DNA of 64,000 bases from Roseomonas sp. OT10 (GTDB taxonomy: Bacteria > Pseudomonadota > Alphaproteobacteria > Acetobacterales > Acetobacteraceae). The notes below the pieces were generated by a model, which had not been told where the DNA came from, did no database searches, and saw nothing but the letters and a program-made list of their open reading frames with translations. The stretch covers positions 1,322,001-1,386,000 of the forward strand of contig NZ_CP087719.1 in the NCBI RefSeq assembly GCF_020991085.1, read 5' to 3'. Shown here piece after piece: positions 24,316-32,896 of the stretch (its first letter is position 1; every line of letters begins with the position of its first letter). A program made the translations under genes and the position numbers.

Positions 24316-25110
24316 ATGCGCCGTGCGATCCGGCTTCTGGCACTGGGCCTCGGACTGGCGACGGTGCCCCTGATCCGCCCGGCCCTGGCGCAGGCCGAGC
24401 AGCAGGCGCTGGTCGACCGCGCGACCCTGACCGCCCAGGAGATGCTGACCCATGGCGACGCCGCCATGCTGGCCGACCTGCGCAGCAGCGTCTCCCGCGC
24501 CCGCGCCGCCATGGTCTGCCCGCGCGTCTTCCGCGCGGGCTTCATCTTCGGCGGACAGGGCGGGCCCTGCGTGCTGCTGGCGCGGGACGGGGCCGGCTCC
24601 TGGTCCTCGCCGGCCTTCTACGCCATGGGCGGCGGGTCCTTCGGCCTGCAGGCCGGGGTGCAGGACATGCAGGTCCTGATGCTGATCATGACCGACAAGG
24701 GCCTGCGCGCCGTGATGGAGAACCAGTTCAAGATCGGGGCGGACGCCTCCGTCGCCATCGCGACGATCGGCGGAGGCATCCAGGGTGCCACCACCACGGC
24801 GGCGGGGGCGGACATCGTCTCCTATGCCCGCTCGCGCGGCCTCTTCGCCGGGGTGGCGCTGGAAGGTTCGGTGCTGAACTTCAACGAGGCGGACAACCGG
24901 ACCTACTACGGCCGTGACGTGACGGCGCGGCAGGTCCTGCTGGACATGCAGGCGCACAACCCCGGCTCCGACCCGCTGCGGGCCATGCTGATGCAGGGCG
25001 CCGCCCCGGCGGCCGCGGCGCCGGCCCAGCAGCAGCAGGCCTATGGCCAGGCCGCGCCCGCCTATGGCCGGCCGGCGGATCAGGGGATCACGCGGGAGAC
25101 GCTGCGCTAG
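24316..25110 (+). CDS. SYLF (Ysc84-type) lipid-binding domain protein, exported
   Basis: 264 aa. A classical signal peptide (MRRAIRLLALGLGLATVPLIRPALAQ) precedes the SYLF domain: MVCPRVFRAGFIFGGQGGPCVLLARD, FYAMGGGSFGLQAGVQDMQVLMLIMT, NQFKIGADASVAIA and RGLFAGVALEGSVLNFNEADN. The domain binds phosphoinositide-like or acidic lipids in eukaryotes and is common but poorly characterised in bacteria, where it is periplasmic or outer-membrane associated. The C-terminal ~40 residues are Ala/Gln/Tyr-rich and look disordered. An upstream in-frame ATG at 24295 is possible, but promoter position and signal-peptide shape favour 24316. The last 23 bp overlap the convergent kinase gene. Confidence 0.9.
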   Translation: MRRAIRLLALGLGLATVPLIRPALAQAEQQALVDRATLTAQEMLTHGDAAMLADLRSSVSRARAAMVCPRVFRAGFIFGGQGGPCVLLARDGAGSWSSPAFYAMGGGSFGLQAGVQDMQVLMLIMTDKGLRAVMENQFKIGADASVAIATIGGGIQGATTTAAGADIVSYARSRGLFAGVALEGSVLNFNEADNRTYYGRDVTARQVLLDMQAHNPGSDPLRAMLMQGAAPAAAAPAQQQQAYGQAAPAYGRPADQGITRETLR

Positions 25111-25654
25111 CCGTCCCCCCCGCGGCGTCGCCCGGGCGGAGGAGGAGTCGCTCCGCCTCGGCCGGCCGGGTGACGCGGTGCCGCTCCGGGCCGGCCAGGG
25201 CCGGTTCCTCCAGCAGCGCGGCATAGGTCCGGCGGCGCTCGCCAGGGGGCGCCCAGGCCCAGCGGATCGGGTGGCCGCGGTCCAGCCAGCGCCGGGCATC
25301 CTCCCGGTTGCCGGTGCCGGGCCACAATTCCTCCCCCGAGGCGGCGCGGCGGACGGAACGCCACAGCACGCGGCGCATGGTCAGCCGGCGGGGATAGTCC
25401 AGCCAGGCGAGGTGGGTGGCGCGGGCGGGCACGATGTCGCGCACCCGGCCGTAATGGCCGTCGCTCACCCATCGCTCCCGCGCCACCGCCACGCGTCGCC
25501 GGAACTCCTCCGGGTCGCCGGTGTCGAGGTCGCGCCGGCCGGGCTGCCCGTTGATCGCGTCCAGCTCGATACGCGGCACCCCGGCCCGCGCCGCGAGGCG
25601 ACGCGCGAAGGCGGTCTTGCCCGAACCCGCCGTGCCCAGCACCGCGACGCGCAT
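25088..25654 (-). CDS. P-loop nucleotide kinase-like protein
   Basis: 188 aa, cytoplasmic. Walker A VLGTAGSGKTAFARRLA is at residues 5-21, followed by RIELDAINGQPGRRD, and WLDYPRRLTMRRVLWRSVRR matches the FlaR/adenylate-kinase-like 'topology modulation' family, whose true function is unknown. The C-terminal RRTYAALLEEP…RVTRPAEAERLL resembles the lid/H-R pattern of that family (…RLxSPxEAxxWL). It is most likely a small-molecule kinase. The 3' end overlaps the convergent SYLF gene by 23 bp, with no room for a terminator. The ATG precedes the P-loop directly; upstream open frame lacks homology. Confidence 0.85.
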   Translation of the reverse strand: MRVAVLGTAGSGKTAFARRLAARAGVPRIELDAINGQPGRRDLDTGDPEEFRRRVAVARERWVSDGHYGRVRDIVPARATHLAWLDYPRRLTMRRVLWRSVRRAASGEELWPGTGNREDARRWLDRGHPIRWAWAPPGERRRTYAALLEEPALAGPERHRVTRPAEAERLLLRPGDAAGGTASAASPA

Positions 25655-25723
25655 CCCGCTGCCCTCCCTTGCGCCACCCGGCACGGGGCGCCCCAATAGG
25701 GCCTTCCCACTGCCCGAGGCATC

Positions 25724-26905
25724 ATGCACGAGCGTTTCGCGGGGCCGGCCGATCCCCGGCCCGACCATGTCCCGATCGCGGAGCTGCGGTCCCGCCTGCT
25801 CCGCCTGCGCGAGGCGGTCGCCGCCCGGGGCCTCGCCGCGCTGCTCGTCTTCGCGCCGGAGAGCCATTACTGGGCCACGGGGCTGGACACAGGCGGCTAT
25901 GTCTTCTTCCAGTGCGGCATCATCCCCGCCGATCCGGCGAAGGGCCCCGTCCTGCTCACCCGCCGGCCCGACCTGGCCCAGGCGCGCGACACCTCGCTCT
26001 ATGGCGACATCCGCGTCTGGTACGACGCCAACGACGCCGCCCCGGCGATGGAGCTGCGCGACATCCTGGTGGAGCTGGGGCTGCGCGGGGAGCGCGTGGG
26101 GATCGAGACCGCCACCTACGGCCTGACCGGCGCCAACCACGCGGCCGTGCTGGCGGCGCTGGAAGGGGTGGTGGCGACGGCGCCCGCCTCGGACCTCATC
26201 CACGGCATGCGGGCGGTGAAGAGTGTCTCGGAGATCGCCGTCATCCGCCGTGCCGCCGCCCTGGCCGATGCGGCGGTGGCGGCGGCGCGGGAGCGGGCGA
26301 CGCCCGGCGTGCGGGATTCCGTCCTCACCGCGGCGGCCCTCGCGGCGATCCTGGAAGGGGGCGGCGACATGCCGCCCGCCGGGCCGCTGTGCAATTCCGG
26401 GCGGCGCGCGATCTATGGCCGCGGCGTGGGCGGCCCGCGGGTGCTGGAGGCGACGGACCAGGTGGTGCTGGAGCTGGCCGCCACGCTCCACCGCTACAAT
26501 GTCTGCATCGAGCGCACCTTCCTCCTCGGCCCCGTCCCCGACGCCCAGCGGCGCATGGCGGACACGGTGGCCGAGGCCTGCGCCGCCATGGCCGCCGCCG
26601 CCCGCCCCGGCCACCCGGCCGGGGCCATCGCCGAGGCCTTCGGCGCCGTGCTGGACCGGGCCGGCCAGGCCCGGAACCGGTTCGCCGCCTGCGGCTATCC
26701 CCTCGGCGCCACCTTCCGCCCGAGCTGGATGGACGTGCCGCCGATGCTGCATCCGGGCAACCCGACGCCGCTGGTGCCGGGCATGGTGTTCTTCCCCCAC
26801 GCCATGCTGGGCGATGCGGAGACGGGGCTGGCCTTCGGCTCCGGCGACACGATCCTGATCACGGAGACGGGGGCGGAGGTGCTGACCCGCGCCCCCTTCC
26901 GCTGA
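25724..26905 (+). CDS. M24 (pita-bread) family protein, creatinase/ectoine-hydrolase-like, metal ligands not conserved
   Basis: 393 aa. The N-terminal creatinase_N domain (residues ~15-160; LRSRLLRLREAVAARGLAALLVFAPESHYWATGLD) precedes a C-terminal pita-bread domain. At the five metal-ligand positions of M24 aminopeptidases this protein shows other residues: LELAATLHRYNVCIERTF has Glu and Cys in place of the Asp pair, GYPLGATFRPSW replaces the GHGIG histidine, and MVFFPHAML replaces the first Glu region. This pattern, and the GYPLGATFRPSW stretch, resembles non-metallo C-N hydrolases such as creatinase and ectoine hydrolase DoeA. It lies 100 bp before a PotD-like receptor, so uptake and hydrolysis of a nitrogenous solute is plausible. 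Confidence 0.86.
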   Translation: MHERFAGPADPRPDHVPIAELRSRLLRLREAVAARGLAALLVFAPESHYWATGLDTGGYVFFQCGIIPADPAKGPVLLTRRPDLAQARDTSLYGDIRVWYDANDAAPAMELRDILVELGLRGERVGIETATYGLTGANHAAVLAALEGVVATAPASDLIHGMRAVKSVSEIAVIRRAAALADAAVAAARERATPGVRDSVLTAAALAAILEGGGDMPPAGPLCNSGRRAIYGRGVGGPRVLEATDQVVLELAATLHRYNVCIERTFLLGPVPDAQRRMADTVAEACAAMAAAARPGHPAGAIAEAFGAVLDRAGQARNRFAACGYPLGATFRPSWMDVPPMLHPGNPTPLVPGMVFFPHAMLGDAETGLAFGSGDTILITETGAEVLTRAPFR

Positions 26906-27005
26906 CGCCCGCATCCGGGCTTCCGGGCCCGGCCGGACTGCGGCAGCCTGTCCCGGCCGTGGCTGGCATGCCGCCAGGCCCGTGCCATGCAGCGGAGGCA
27001 AGGGA

Positions 27006-28112
27006 ATGACCGACGGGTTCTGGCGCGACGCGGCCGAGGTGGCGCGGGCGCGCCTGGCGGCCGGGCATCTGGACCGCCGCAGCCTGCTGGCCGCGCTGGC
27101 CGTGCTGCCGGCCGGCGGGGCGCTGGCGCAGGGCGCGGGGAGCGGGCCCAAGCCGCGCGAGCTGGTGCTGGCCAACTGGGGCGGCGACGCGGTGAAGGCG
27201 ATGGAGGAGGCGATCGCCCGGCCCTTCGAGAAGGACCACGGCGTGCCGGTCGCCATCGACAGCAGCGGCCCGTCCCTGGCCAAGATCCGCGCCATGGTCG
27301 AGGCGCGGCGGGTCACCTGGGATGTCTGCGACAGCGGGGCCGGGACCTCCTTCATCCTGGGCGAGGGCGGCTTCGCCGAGCCCATGGACTATTCCATCAT
27401 CGACCGCACCCGCATCCCCGAGGCCTTCGCGCTGCCCTTCTGCACGGGCATGGCGGGCTACTCCACGATCATCGCCTGGGACCGGCAGAAGCTGGGCGAG
27501 GGGCCGGGCAACTGGGCGGAGTTCTGGGACCGCCGCCGCTTCCCCGGCAAGCGCACCATGCGCAAGACCATGCACGCGGTGCTGGAGGCGGCGCTGATGG
27601 CGGACGGCGTGCCGCCGGAGAAGGTCTATCCGCTCGACGTCGAGCGCGCCTTCCGCAAGGTGCGGGAGATCAAGGACGACGTGATCTGGTGGAGCGCCGG
27701 CGCGGACAGCCAGCAGCTCCTCCGCACCGGGGAGGTGACGGCGGGCGCCATCTGGTCCACCCGCGCCCGGCTGGTCGGCGAGGACACCCAGGGCCGCATC
27801 GCCTATCGCTGGGAGCAGGGCATCGTGCACCCGGCGGTCTGGGTGGTGCCGAAGGGGCCGCCGGCCGGGCGCGACTGGGCGATGCGCCTGGTCAACAGCA
27901 CGCTGATCCCCGAGCGGCAGGTGATCCTGCTGAAGGCCCTCGGCACCGGGCCGGCCAATCCGGCCGCGGCGCCGCTGGTGCCGGCCGAGCTGCGGCCCCA
28001 CAACCCGATGGACCCGGAGAACCTGGCGAAGCAGGTGATGACGGACGAGCCCTGGTACGCGAAGAACTACACCGCCGTGTACGAGCGCTTCACCGACCTG
28101 ATCACCGGCTGA
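27006..28112 (+). CDS. PotD-like ABC transporter solute-binding protein
   Basis: 368 aa, extracellular solute-binding family (spermidine/putrescine-type). The N-terminus has ~20 polar residues and then LDRRSLLAALAVLPAGGALAQG, a Tat-type signal with an extended n-region. Mature segments RELVLANWGGDAVKAMEEAI, WDVCDSGAG and AIWSTRARLVGED are typical of this family. The chosen ATG has a GGAGG box about 8 bases upstream; another in-frame ATG 24 bases earlier lacks one. Ligand likely a polyamine-like or quaternary amine compound. No permease genes follow within the window. It is probably in a unit with the M24 protein upstream. Confidence 0.9.
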   Translation: MTDGFWRDAAEVARARLAAGHLDRRSLLAALAVLPAGGALAQGAGSGPKPRELVLANWGGDAVKAMEEAIARPFEKDHGVPVAIDSSGPSLAKIRAMVEARRVTWDVCDSGAGTSFILGEGGFAEPMDYSIIDRTRIPEAFALPFCTGMAGYSTIIAWDRQKLGEGPGNWAEFWDRRRFPGKRTMRKTMHAVLEAALMADGVPPEKVYPLDVERAFRKVREIKDDVIWWSAGADSQQLLRTGEVTAGAIWSTRARLVGEDTQGRIAYRWEQGIVHPAVWVVPKGPPAGRDWAMRLVNSTLIPERQVILLKALGTGPANPAAAPLVPAELRPHNPMDPENLAKQVMTDEPWYAKNYTAVYERFTDLITG

Positions 28113-28118
28113 CGCCGG

Positions 28119-29105
28119 TCAGCCCCCGGCGCGGCACGTCGTGCCGTAGCCCGCGACGCCGGGGTCGTTGCCATCGCCCGCGGTGGTGACGCTCAGGGTC
28201 CCGGCCGTGCCGCGATAGGCGAAGCTGCAGAAGCCGAAGCCCGTGCCGGAGCAGTCCTCCACCTCCGGCACGCCGCCGCGCACGATCGCCGCCACGCGCC
28301 CGTCCTGCCTCCGGGTCGCCGGGGGGCCGGGCACGGGGGTCCAGCCCTGAGCCTGCAGCATCCGCCGCGCCGCGCGGATCGGCCTGCCATAGATGTTGGG
28401 GACGGTCGCGGCGCCGCCGCAGACCCGCTCCGCCTCGGCCAGGGGCAGCAGCGCCAGGGTCCCGTCCGGCCGCAGCCGCAGGTCCGCGAGGGGCTGGCGC
28501 AGGTAGTCGCCGTCCCACAGCCGGGCGCCGTCCCGTTCCAGCGGCTCGACGCTGCCGATGGTCCGCCGGCTGCCCGCGGGGGAGTAGGCCAGGGCGGCGA
28601 GCCGCCCGTCCCGGAACAGGGCGAGGTTGCCGTCGCCCAGCCGGCAGGAGCCGCTGGTGCCGACCTCGTAGGCCCCGACGAAGCCGACGGCCCGGTAGGG
28701 GCCGACGAGCACCTCCCCGCTCACGCCCCAGCCCTGCGCCTCGACCTGCCGCGCCTCGGGGGATTGCGGGGCGGTCAGCAGGTGCTGGCACAGCCGGCGC
28801 GGCGAGGCGTCGGCCTGGACAGGGGCGCGGGGCAGGCTGCGGAGCGGCACCAGGCGCAGGGTTTCGACGGAGGATTGGAGGCGTGGCCCCTCCGCCCCGG
28901 ACGCGGCCTGGGACGGGGCGGCCCCCGGGGGCGTGGCCTGTGGCGGCGTGACCTGAGGCGGGGAGGGCAGGGAGGGCGGCCCGCCCATGGGCGTCTTGGC
29001 CGCGCCGGGGCCGGCGTGATCCTGGAGGGCCTGCCCTGGGGCCAGGGTCGGTGCGACCATCAGCCAGACCGCCAGGGCGGCCGTCGTCATGCGTCGTATG
29101 CCCAT
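28119..29105 (-). CDS. exported hypothetical protein with PASTA-like segment
   Basis: 328 aa of unknown function. A signal peptide (IRRMTTAALAVWLMVAPTLAPGQ) is followed by a Pro/Ser/Gln-rich low-complexity stretch at ~35-80 with repeated TPPQATPP-like units. The middle contains cysteine-bearing segments (RLCQHLLTAP, SCRLGDGN), and VPNIYGRPIRAARRMLQAQGW with the following VPGPP resembles a PASTA repeat, a peptidoglycan-binding module. Four or more Cys in the C-terminal part (VEDCSGTGFGFCSFAYRG, CRAGG) suggest disulfides in the periplasm. An ATG five codons downstream is an alternative start; a GGGAGAGG box favours the first. The stop is 6 bp from the convergent PotD-like gene. Confidence 0.7.
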   Translation of the reverse strand: MGIRRMTTAALAVWLMVAPTLAPGQALQDHAGPGAAKTPMGGPPSLPSPPQVTPPQATPPGAAPSQAASGAEGPRLQSSVETLRLVPLRSLPRAPVQADASPRRLCQHLLTAPQSPEARQVEAQGWGVSGEVLVGPYRAVGFVGAYEVGTSGSCRLGDGNLALFRDGRLAALAYSPAGSRRTIGSVEPLERDGARLWDGDYLRQPLADLRLRPDGTLALLPLAEAERVCGGAATVPNIYGRPIRAARRMLQAQGWTPVPGPPATRRQDGRVAAIVRGGVPEVEDCSGTGFGFCSFAYRGTAGTLSVTTAGDGNDPGVAGYGTTCRAGG

Positions 29106-29139
29106 GCCTCTCCCTTCCCTCCGCCGGCCCGGCCGCCGT

Positions 29140-30012
29140 TCAGGCGAAGCGCCGCAGCCCGGCGCGCAGCGCGCCATCGGGGTCGGGCACCAGCCCCTCC
29201 CGCAGGAACAGGTCGATCAGCACCAGGTTGACGTTGAACTTGACGGAATCCCCCTCGCGCACCGCCTCCAGCACGCGCGCGGCCGGCCACAGCTCGAAGC
29301 CCTCCATCTCGTCGTCCTGGGGGCGGGGCGTGAAATCCTCCGGCAGCTCCAGGTCGAAGACCAGCAGGCGATCCCGCCGCAGCCCCTCCGGGGAGACCAT
29401 GACGTAGGAGACCTCGCCCGCCGGCCGGGCCCGCGCCGCCAGGGCGGCGGGCAGGGAGGCCTCCTCCTCCGACTCCTTCAGCAGCGTCTCCCAGGGCGTC
29501 AGCCCCGCCGGCACGCCGCCGGCCACCATGTTGTCCAGCTTCCCCGGCGCCACCGCCTTGTCCTTCGCGCGCCGGCCGATCCACAGGTGCAGCCCGTCCG
29601 CCCGCCGCACCAGGCCGTTCAGATGCGCCCCCTGGCTGGGAATGCCGAAGGGGGCGACGGCCCCGCGGTCCAGCCATGCCAGCACCGGCCCGTCCGGCGT
29701 GGCGCGCACGTCGAACGGCTCCTGCCGCCGGCGCACGCCACCCTGGCCGGCCAGCGCGCCGACCGCCTCGTCCAGCGCGGCGCTGCGGGCCGGCACGCTG
29801 TCCAGGGCCGGGTCCAGCGCCACGCCGTCCGGGCCGCGGCGGAAGGCGGGGACGGCAGCCGGCAGCGCCTCCGCCAGCACCGGGGGCAGCCAGCCCACCG
29901 CCTCGCCGCCCAGCCGCAGCGCCACCCGGTCGCCGAAGGGCGGGTGGGGAGAGGGGGCGTTGTTGCAGGCGGCCACGTGCCGCAGGAGGCGAGGATCGGC
30001 GCGGGATTCCAT
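29140..30012 (-). CDS. Nudix hydrolase with DUF4743 N-terminal domain
   Basis: 290 aa. The N-terminal ~115 residues (LRHVAACNNAPSPHPPFGDR…FRRGPDGVALDP) match the DUF4743 region found fused to Nudix domains in eukaryotic thiamine-pyrophosphokinase-linked proteins such as Tnr3. The Nudix box is GGVPAGLTPWETLLKESEEE near residues 177-196, with Lys-Glu-Ser-Glu-Glu-Glu giving the metal-binding glutamates. The family cleaves phosphorylated nucleoside derivatives, and the Tnr3-like branch has been linked to removal of oxidised thiamine diphosphates; this is family knowledge, not proven here. The open frame extends 58 codons upstream but the ATG chosen begins the homologous part. It is divergent from an ABC exporter. 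Confidence 0.85.
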   Translation of the reverse strand: MESRADPRLLRHVAACNNAPSPHPPFGDRVALRLGGEAVGWLPPVLAEALPAAVPAFRRGPDGVALDPALDSVPARSAALDEAVGALAGQGGVRRRQEPFDVRATPDGPVLAWLDRGAVAPFGIPSQGAHLNGLVRRADGLHLWIGRRAKDKAVAPGKLDNMVAGGVPAGLTPWETLLKESEEEASLPAALAARARPAGEVSYVMVSPEGLRRDRLLVFDLELPEDFTPRPQDDEMEGFELWPAARVLEAVREGDSVKFNVNLVLIDLFLREGLVPDPDGALRAGLRRFA

Positions 30013-30206
30013 CCCCCGAGCGTCGCGGGGCCGGGCCGGGGGCGCAAGGCGCGTTCCCGTGACGGCGGGGCGGCGGAACGGCGCCTTTCCCTCCGAGGCC
30101 ACGCGCCCCATCTGTAACCCAGCCTTTCCACCCGGCCCCCGCGACTCCGCCGGGCCGCTCTGGCGCCGTTCCTGTCCCCGCGCCACCTGCCGTCATCGAG
30201 AGATCC

Positions 30207-32105
30207 GTGCCGAACCAGACCCCTCCCGCCGAGCGCAGCCACCTGCGGACGCTGCGCAGCCTCGCCCCCTACCTCTGGCCGGAGGGGGAGCCGGGGCTAC
30301 GCGCCCGCGTGGTGGTCGCGCTCCTTTTCCTCGTCGCCGCCAAGCTGGCGAACGTGCTGGTGCCGATCGTCTATGCCCGGGCGGTGGATGCGCTGACGCC
30401 GCACGCCACGGCGGGGAACGCGGCGGCCGCGATGGTCGCCGTGCCGGTGGCGCTGATCGTGGGCTACGGGCTGCTGCGCCTGGCCTCGGCGGGGTTCGGG
30501 GAGCTGCGGGATGCCGTGTTCACCCGGGTGCAGGCGCGGGCGGGGCGGCGGATCGCGCTGCAGGTCTTCCACCACCTGCACGCGCTGTCGCTGCGCTTCC
30601 ACCTGGATCGCCAGACCGGCGGGCTCAGCCGGGTGATCGAGCGCGGGACGAAGGGGATCAACTTCGTCCTCGACTTCATGCTGTTCAACATCATCCCGAC
30701 GCTGTTCGAGATCCTGCTGGTGGCGGGCATCCTGTGGCGGCTGTTCGACTGGTCCTTCGCCGCCGTCACGCTGGGGACGATCGGGATCTACATCGCCTTC
30801 ACCCTGCTCTTCACCGACTGGCGGCTGCGCTTCCGCCGCACGATGAACGAGCAGGACCAGGACGCGAACACCAAGGCGGTGGACAGCCTGCTGAACTACG
30901 AGACGGTCAAGTACTTCGGCAACGAGCGGCACGAGGAGCGCCGCTACGACTCGGCCCTCGCCCGCTACGAGGGGGCCTACGTCCGCTCCGAGGTGACGCT
31001 GAACCTGCTCAATCTCGGCCAGGCGGCGGTGATCGCGCTGGGGCTGACGGCGGTGATGCTGATGGCCGCGCGCGGCGTGGCCAACGGCACCATGACGGTG
31101 GGCGACTTCGTGCTGGTGAACACCTACCTGATCCAGCTCTATCTGCCGCTGAACTTCCTGGGCTTCGTCTATCGCGAGATGAAGCAGGGGCTGACGGACA
31201 TGGAGGCGATGTTCACCCTCCTCCGCCAGCCGCGCGAGGTCCCGGACGCGCCGGATGCGACGCCGCTGCCGCCCGGCCCGGGCGAGGTGCGCTTCGAGTC
31301 GGTGCATTTCGGCTACCGGCCCGACCGGGAGATCCTGAAGGGCATCTCCTTCACCGTGCCGCCGGGGCGGACGCTGGCCATCGTCGGGCCGACGGGGGCG
31401 GGCAAGTCCACCATCTCCCGCCTGCTGTTCCGCTTCTACGACGCCACGGGCGGGCGGGTGGCGGTGGACGGGCACGACGTGAAGGACATCACCCAGGACA
31501 GCCTGCGCGCCGCCATCGGCGTGGTGCCGCAGGACACCGTGCTGTTCAACGACACCATCCGCTACAACATCGCCTACGGCCGCCCCGGCGCCAGCCAGGC
31601 GGAGATCGAGCAGGCGGCGAAGCTGGCCCAGGTGCACGACTTCGTCCTGCGCCTGCCCGACGGCTACGACACGCGGGTGGGCGAGCGCGGGCTGAAGCTC
31701 TCGGGCGGCGAGAAGCAGCGGGTCGCCATCGCGCGGACCATCCTGAAGGACCCCCGCATCCTGATCCTGGACGAGGCGACCAGCGCGCTCGACACCCGCA
31801 CGGAGCAGGAGATCCAGTCCGCGCTGCGCGGCGTCTCGCGCGGGCGGACCACGCTGGTCATCGCCCACCGGCTCTCCACCGTGGTCGAGGCGGACGAGAT
31901 CATCGTCCTCCAGGACGGCCGCATCGCCGAGCGGGGCACCCATGCGGCGCTGCTCCAGGCCGATGGCCTCTATGCCCAGATGTGGCGGCGCCAGGCCCAG
32001 GCGGTGGAGGCGGCCGAGGCGGCGGCGGCGGCCGATCTGGACAGCGCCCGGGGACCCGAGGCAGGACGGCAGCGCCACGGGTCTTCTCCCGCGGTGCCGG
32101 CGTGA
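30207..32105 (+). CDS. ABC half-exporter, ATM1/HMT (ABCB7) type
   Basis: 632 aa with an N-terminal six-helix membrane domain and a C-terminal ATPase. Membrane part: KLANVLVPIVYARAVDAL and the characteristic LDRQTGGLSRVIERGTKGI and NYETVKYFGNERHEERRYD, the latter marking the ATM1/HMT1 branch that exports glutathione or glutathione-polysulfide or metal conjugates. ATPase: Walker A GPTGAGKSTISRLL, Q-loop QDTVLFNDTI, signature LSGGEKQRVAIA, Walker B LILDEATSALD, and the switch His in VIAHRLSTV. The start is GTG. C-terminal ~30 residues are Ala/Glu-rich. It works as a homodimer; a glutathione-linked metal stress role is inferred from the family. Confidence 0.93.
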   Translation: MPNQTPPAERSHLRTLRSLAPYLWPEGEPGLRARVVVALLFLVAAKLANVLVPIVYARAVDALTPHATAGNAAAAMVAVPVALIVGYGLLRLASAGFGELRDAVFTRVQARAGRRIALQVFHHLHALSLRFHLDRQTGGLSRVIERGTKGINFVLDFMLFNIIPTLFEILLVAGILWRLFDWSFAAVTLGTIGIYIAFTLLFTDWRLRFRRTMNEQDQDANTKAVDSLLNYETVKYFGNERHEERRYDSALARYEGAYVRSEVTLNLLNLGQAAVIALGLTAVMLMAARGVANGTMTVGDFVLVNTYLIQLYLPLNFLGFVYREMKQGLTDMEAMFTLLRQPREVPDAPDATPLPPGPGEVRFESVHFGYRPDREILKGISFTVPPGRTLAIVGPTGAGKSTISRLLFRFYDATGGRVAVDGHDVKDITQDSLRAAIGVVPQDTVLFNDTIRYNIAYGRPGASQAEIEQAAKLAQVHDFVLRLPDGYDTRVGERGLKLSGGEKQRVAIARTILKDPRILILDEATSALDTRTEQEIQSALRGVSRGRTTLVIAHRLSTVVEADEIIVLQDGRIAERGTHAALLQADGLYAQMWRRQAQAVEAAEAAAAADLDSARGPEAGRQRHGSSPAVPA

Positions 32106-32143
32106 CCATCTGCGCCCGAACACGAGTTGGGAGACTGCCCCTG

Positions 32144-32416
32144 ATGTCCTTGAATCCCCAGGGGACCGCGCCCGAGGACATGGCGCCCGAGGATCTGAGC
32201 CACGCCGGATCGGTGGTGGACAAGGCGATCGAGTACATGATCGAGCAGAACATCGCCCCGATCTCCGTCGCCTCCGCCCTGCTGGGCGGCGCGCTGGGGC
32301 TGATGGCCCGCAGCATGGAGGACCCGGCGATCTGCCGCGTCCTGCGCAGCGCCCTCGCTTCGGTCGAGAACGGGGAGCTGCAGGGCTGGCGCGAGGAGGC
32401 CGAGCGGGAGGGCTGA
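32144..32416 (+). CDS. conserved hypothetical protein, 90 aa
   Basis: Family not recognised. Acidic Pro-rich start ([14 protein letters not shown]) then a compact helical region [36 protein letters not shown], which looks like a small soluble helical protein with one moderately hydrophobic helix ([15 protein letters not shown]). Starts 38 bp after the ABC exporter, so they are probably co-transcribed. It is in frame with a long antisense-type shadow over the exporter but its composition and start fit a real gene. Confidence 0.6.
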   Translation: MSLNPQGTAPEDMAPEDLSHAGSVVDKAIEYMIEQNIAPISVASALLGGALGLMARSMEDPAICRVLRSALASVENGELQGWREEAEREG

Positions 32417-32484
32417 GGGCCCGCCGGCCCGGGCGCCGCATGGCGGCCCTGCCGCCCCCGGGGCCGCCACGGGGGCCGGCCGGC

Positions 32485-32514
32485 TTGACGTGGCGGGCGG
32501 GGGTGGGCCATACG
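32485..32514 (+). promoter_or_regulatory. candidate promoter for rpmB
   Basis: TTGACG at 32485-32490 and CATACG at 32509-32514 are separated by 18 bp. It is about 45 bp upstream of the rpmB ATG in a 142-bp gap, as expected for an independently transcribed ribosomal protein gene. Confidence 0.5.
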
Positions 32515-32558
32515 CGCGCCTTCCGTTGCAAGAACGCCAATTTCCCGAGGGTTTCCCC

Positions 32559-32855
32559 ATGTCCCGCCGCTGCGACATCACCGGCAAGGGCGTGCTGACC
32601 GGCAACAACGTCAGCCACGCCAACAACAAGACGCGCCGGCGCTACCTGCCGAACCTGCAGCAGGCCTCCTTCTTCTCCGATGTGCTGGGCACGGCGGTGC
32701 AGATGCGCCTGACCACCAACGGCATCCGCACGGTGGAGCACAATGGCGGGCTGGACGCCTTCCTGCTGGGCACCCCCGACCGCAAGCTGGCCGGCGAGGC
32801 GCTGGTGCTGAAGCGCCGCATCGCCCGCGCCCAGGCCAAGAAGCAGGCGGCCTGA
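32559..32855 (+). CDS. rpmB: 50S ribosomal protein L28
   Basis: 98 aa. [33 protein letters not shown] is the L28 start; basic [13 protein letters not shown] ends it. The protein lies near the E-site of the large subunit. The length is at the long end (alphaproteobacterial L28 are about 95-100 aa). No zinc-binding CXXC pair is seen apart from Cys5, consistent with the non-zinc form. Upstream is a clear promoter; downstream are two stem-loops. Confidence 0.97.
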   Translation: MSRRCDITGKGVLTGNNVSHANNKTRRRYLPNLQQASFFSDVLGTAVQMRLTTNGIRTVEHNGGLDAFLLGTPDRKLAGEALVLKRRIARAQAKKQAA

Positions 32856-32896
32856 CGCCAGGGGCGCGGGAGCCCGGCCTCCCGCGCGGTCCGGAT

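Noticed and set aside
21808-25299. 1163-codon frame containing the solute-binding protein
   Set aside because: Only the part from the signal peptide (start 23391) is protein-like; the rest is antisense to the phosphatase and SYLF genes.
32417-32558. Longer rpmB protein starting upstream of 32559
   Set aside because: L28 homologues begin at MSRRC; the upstream extension is the promoter region.
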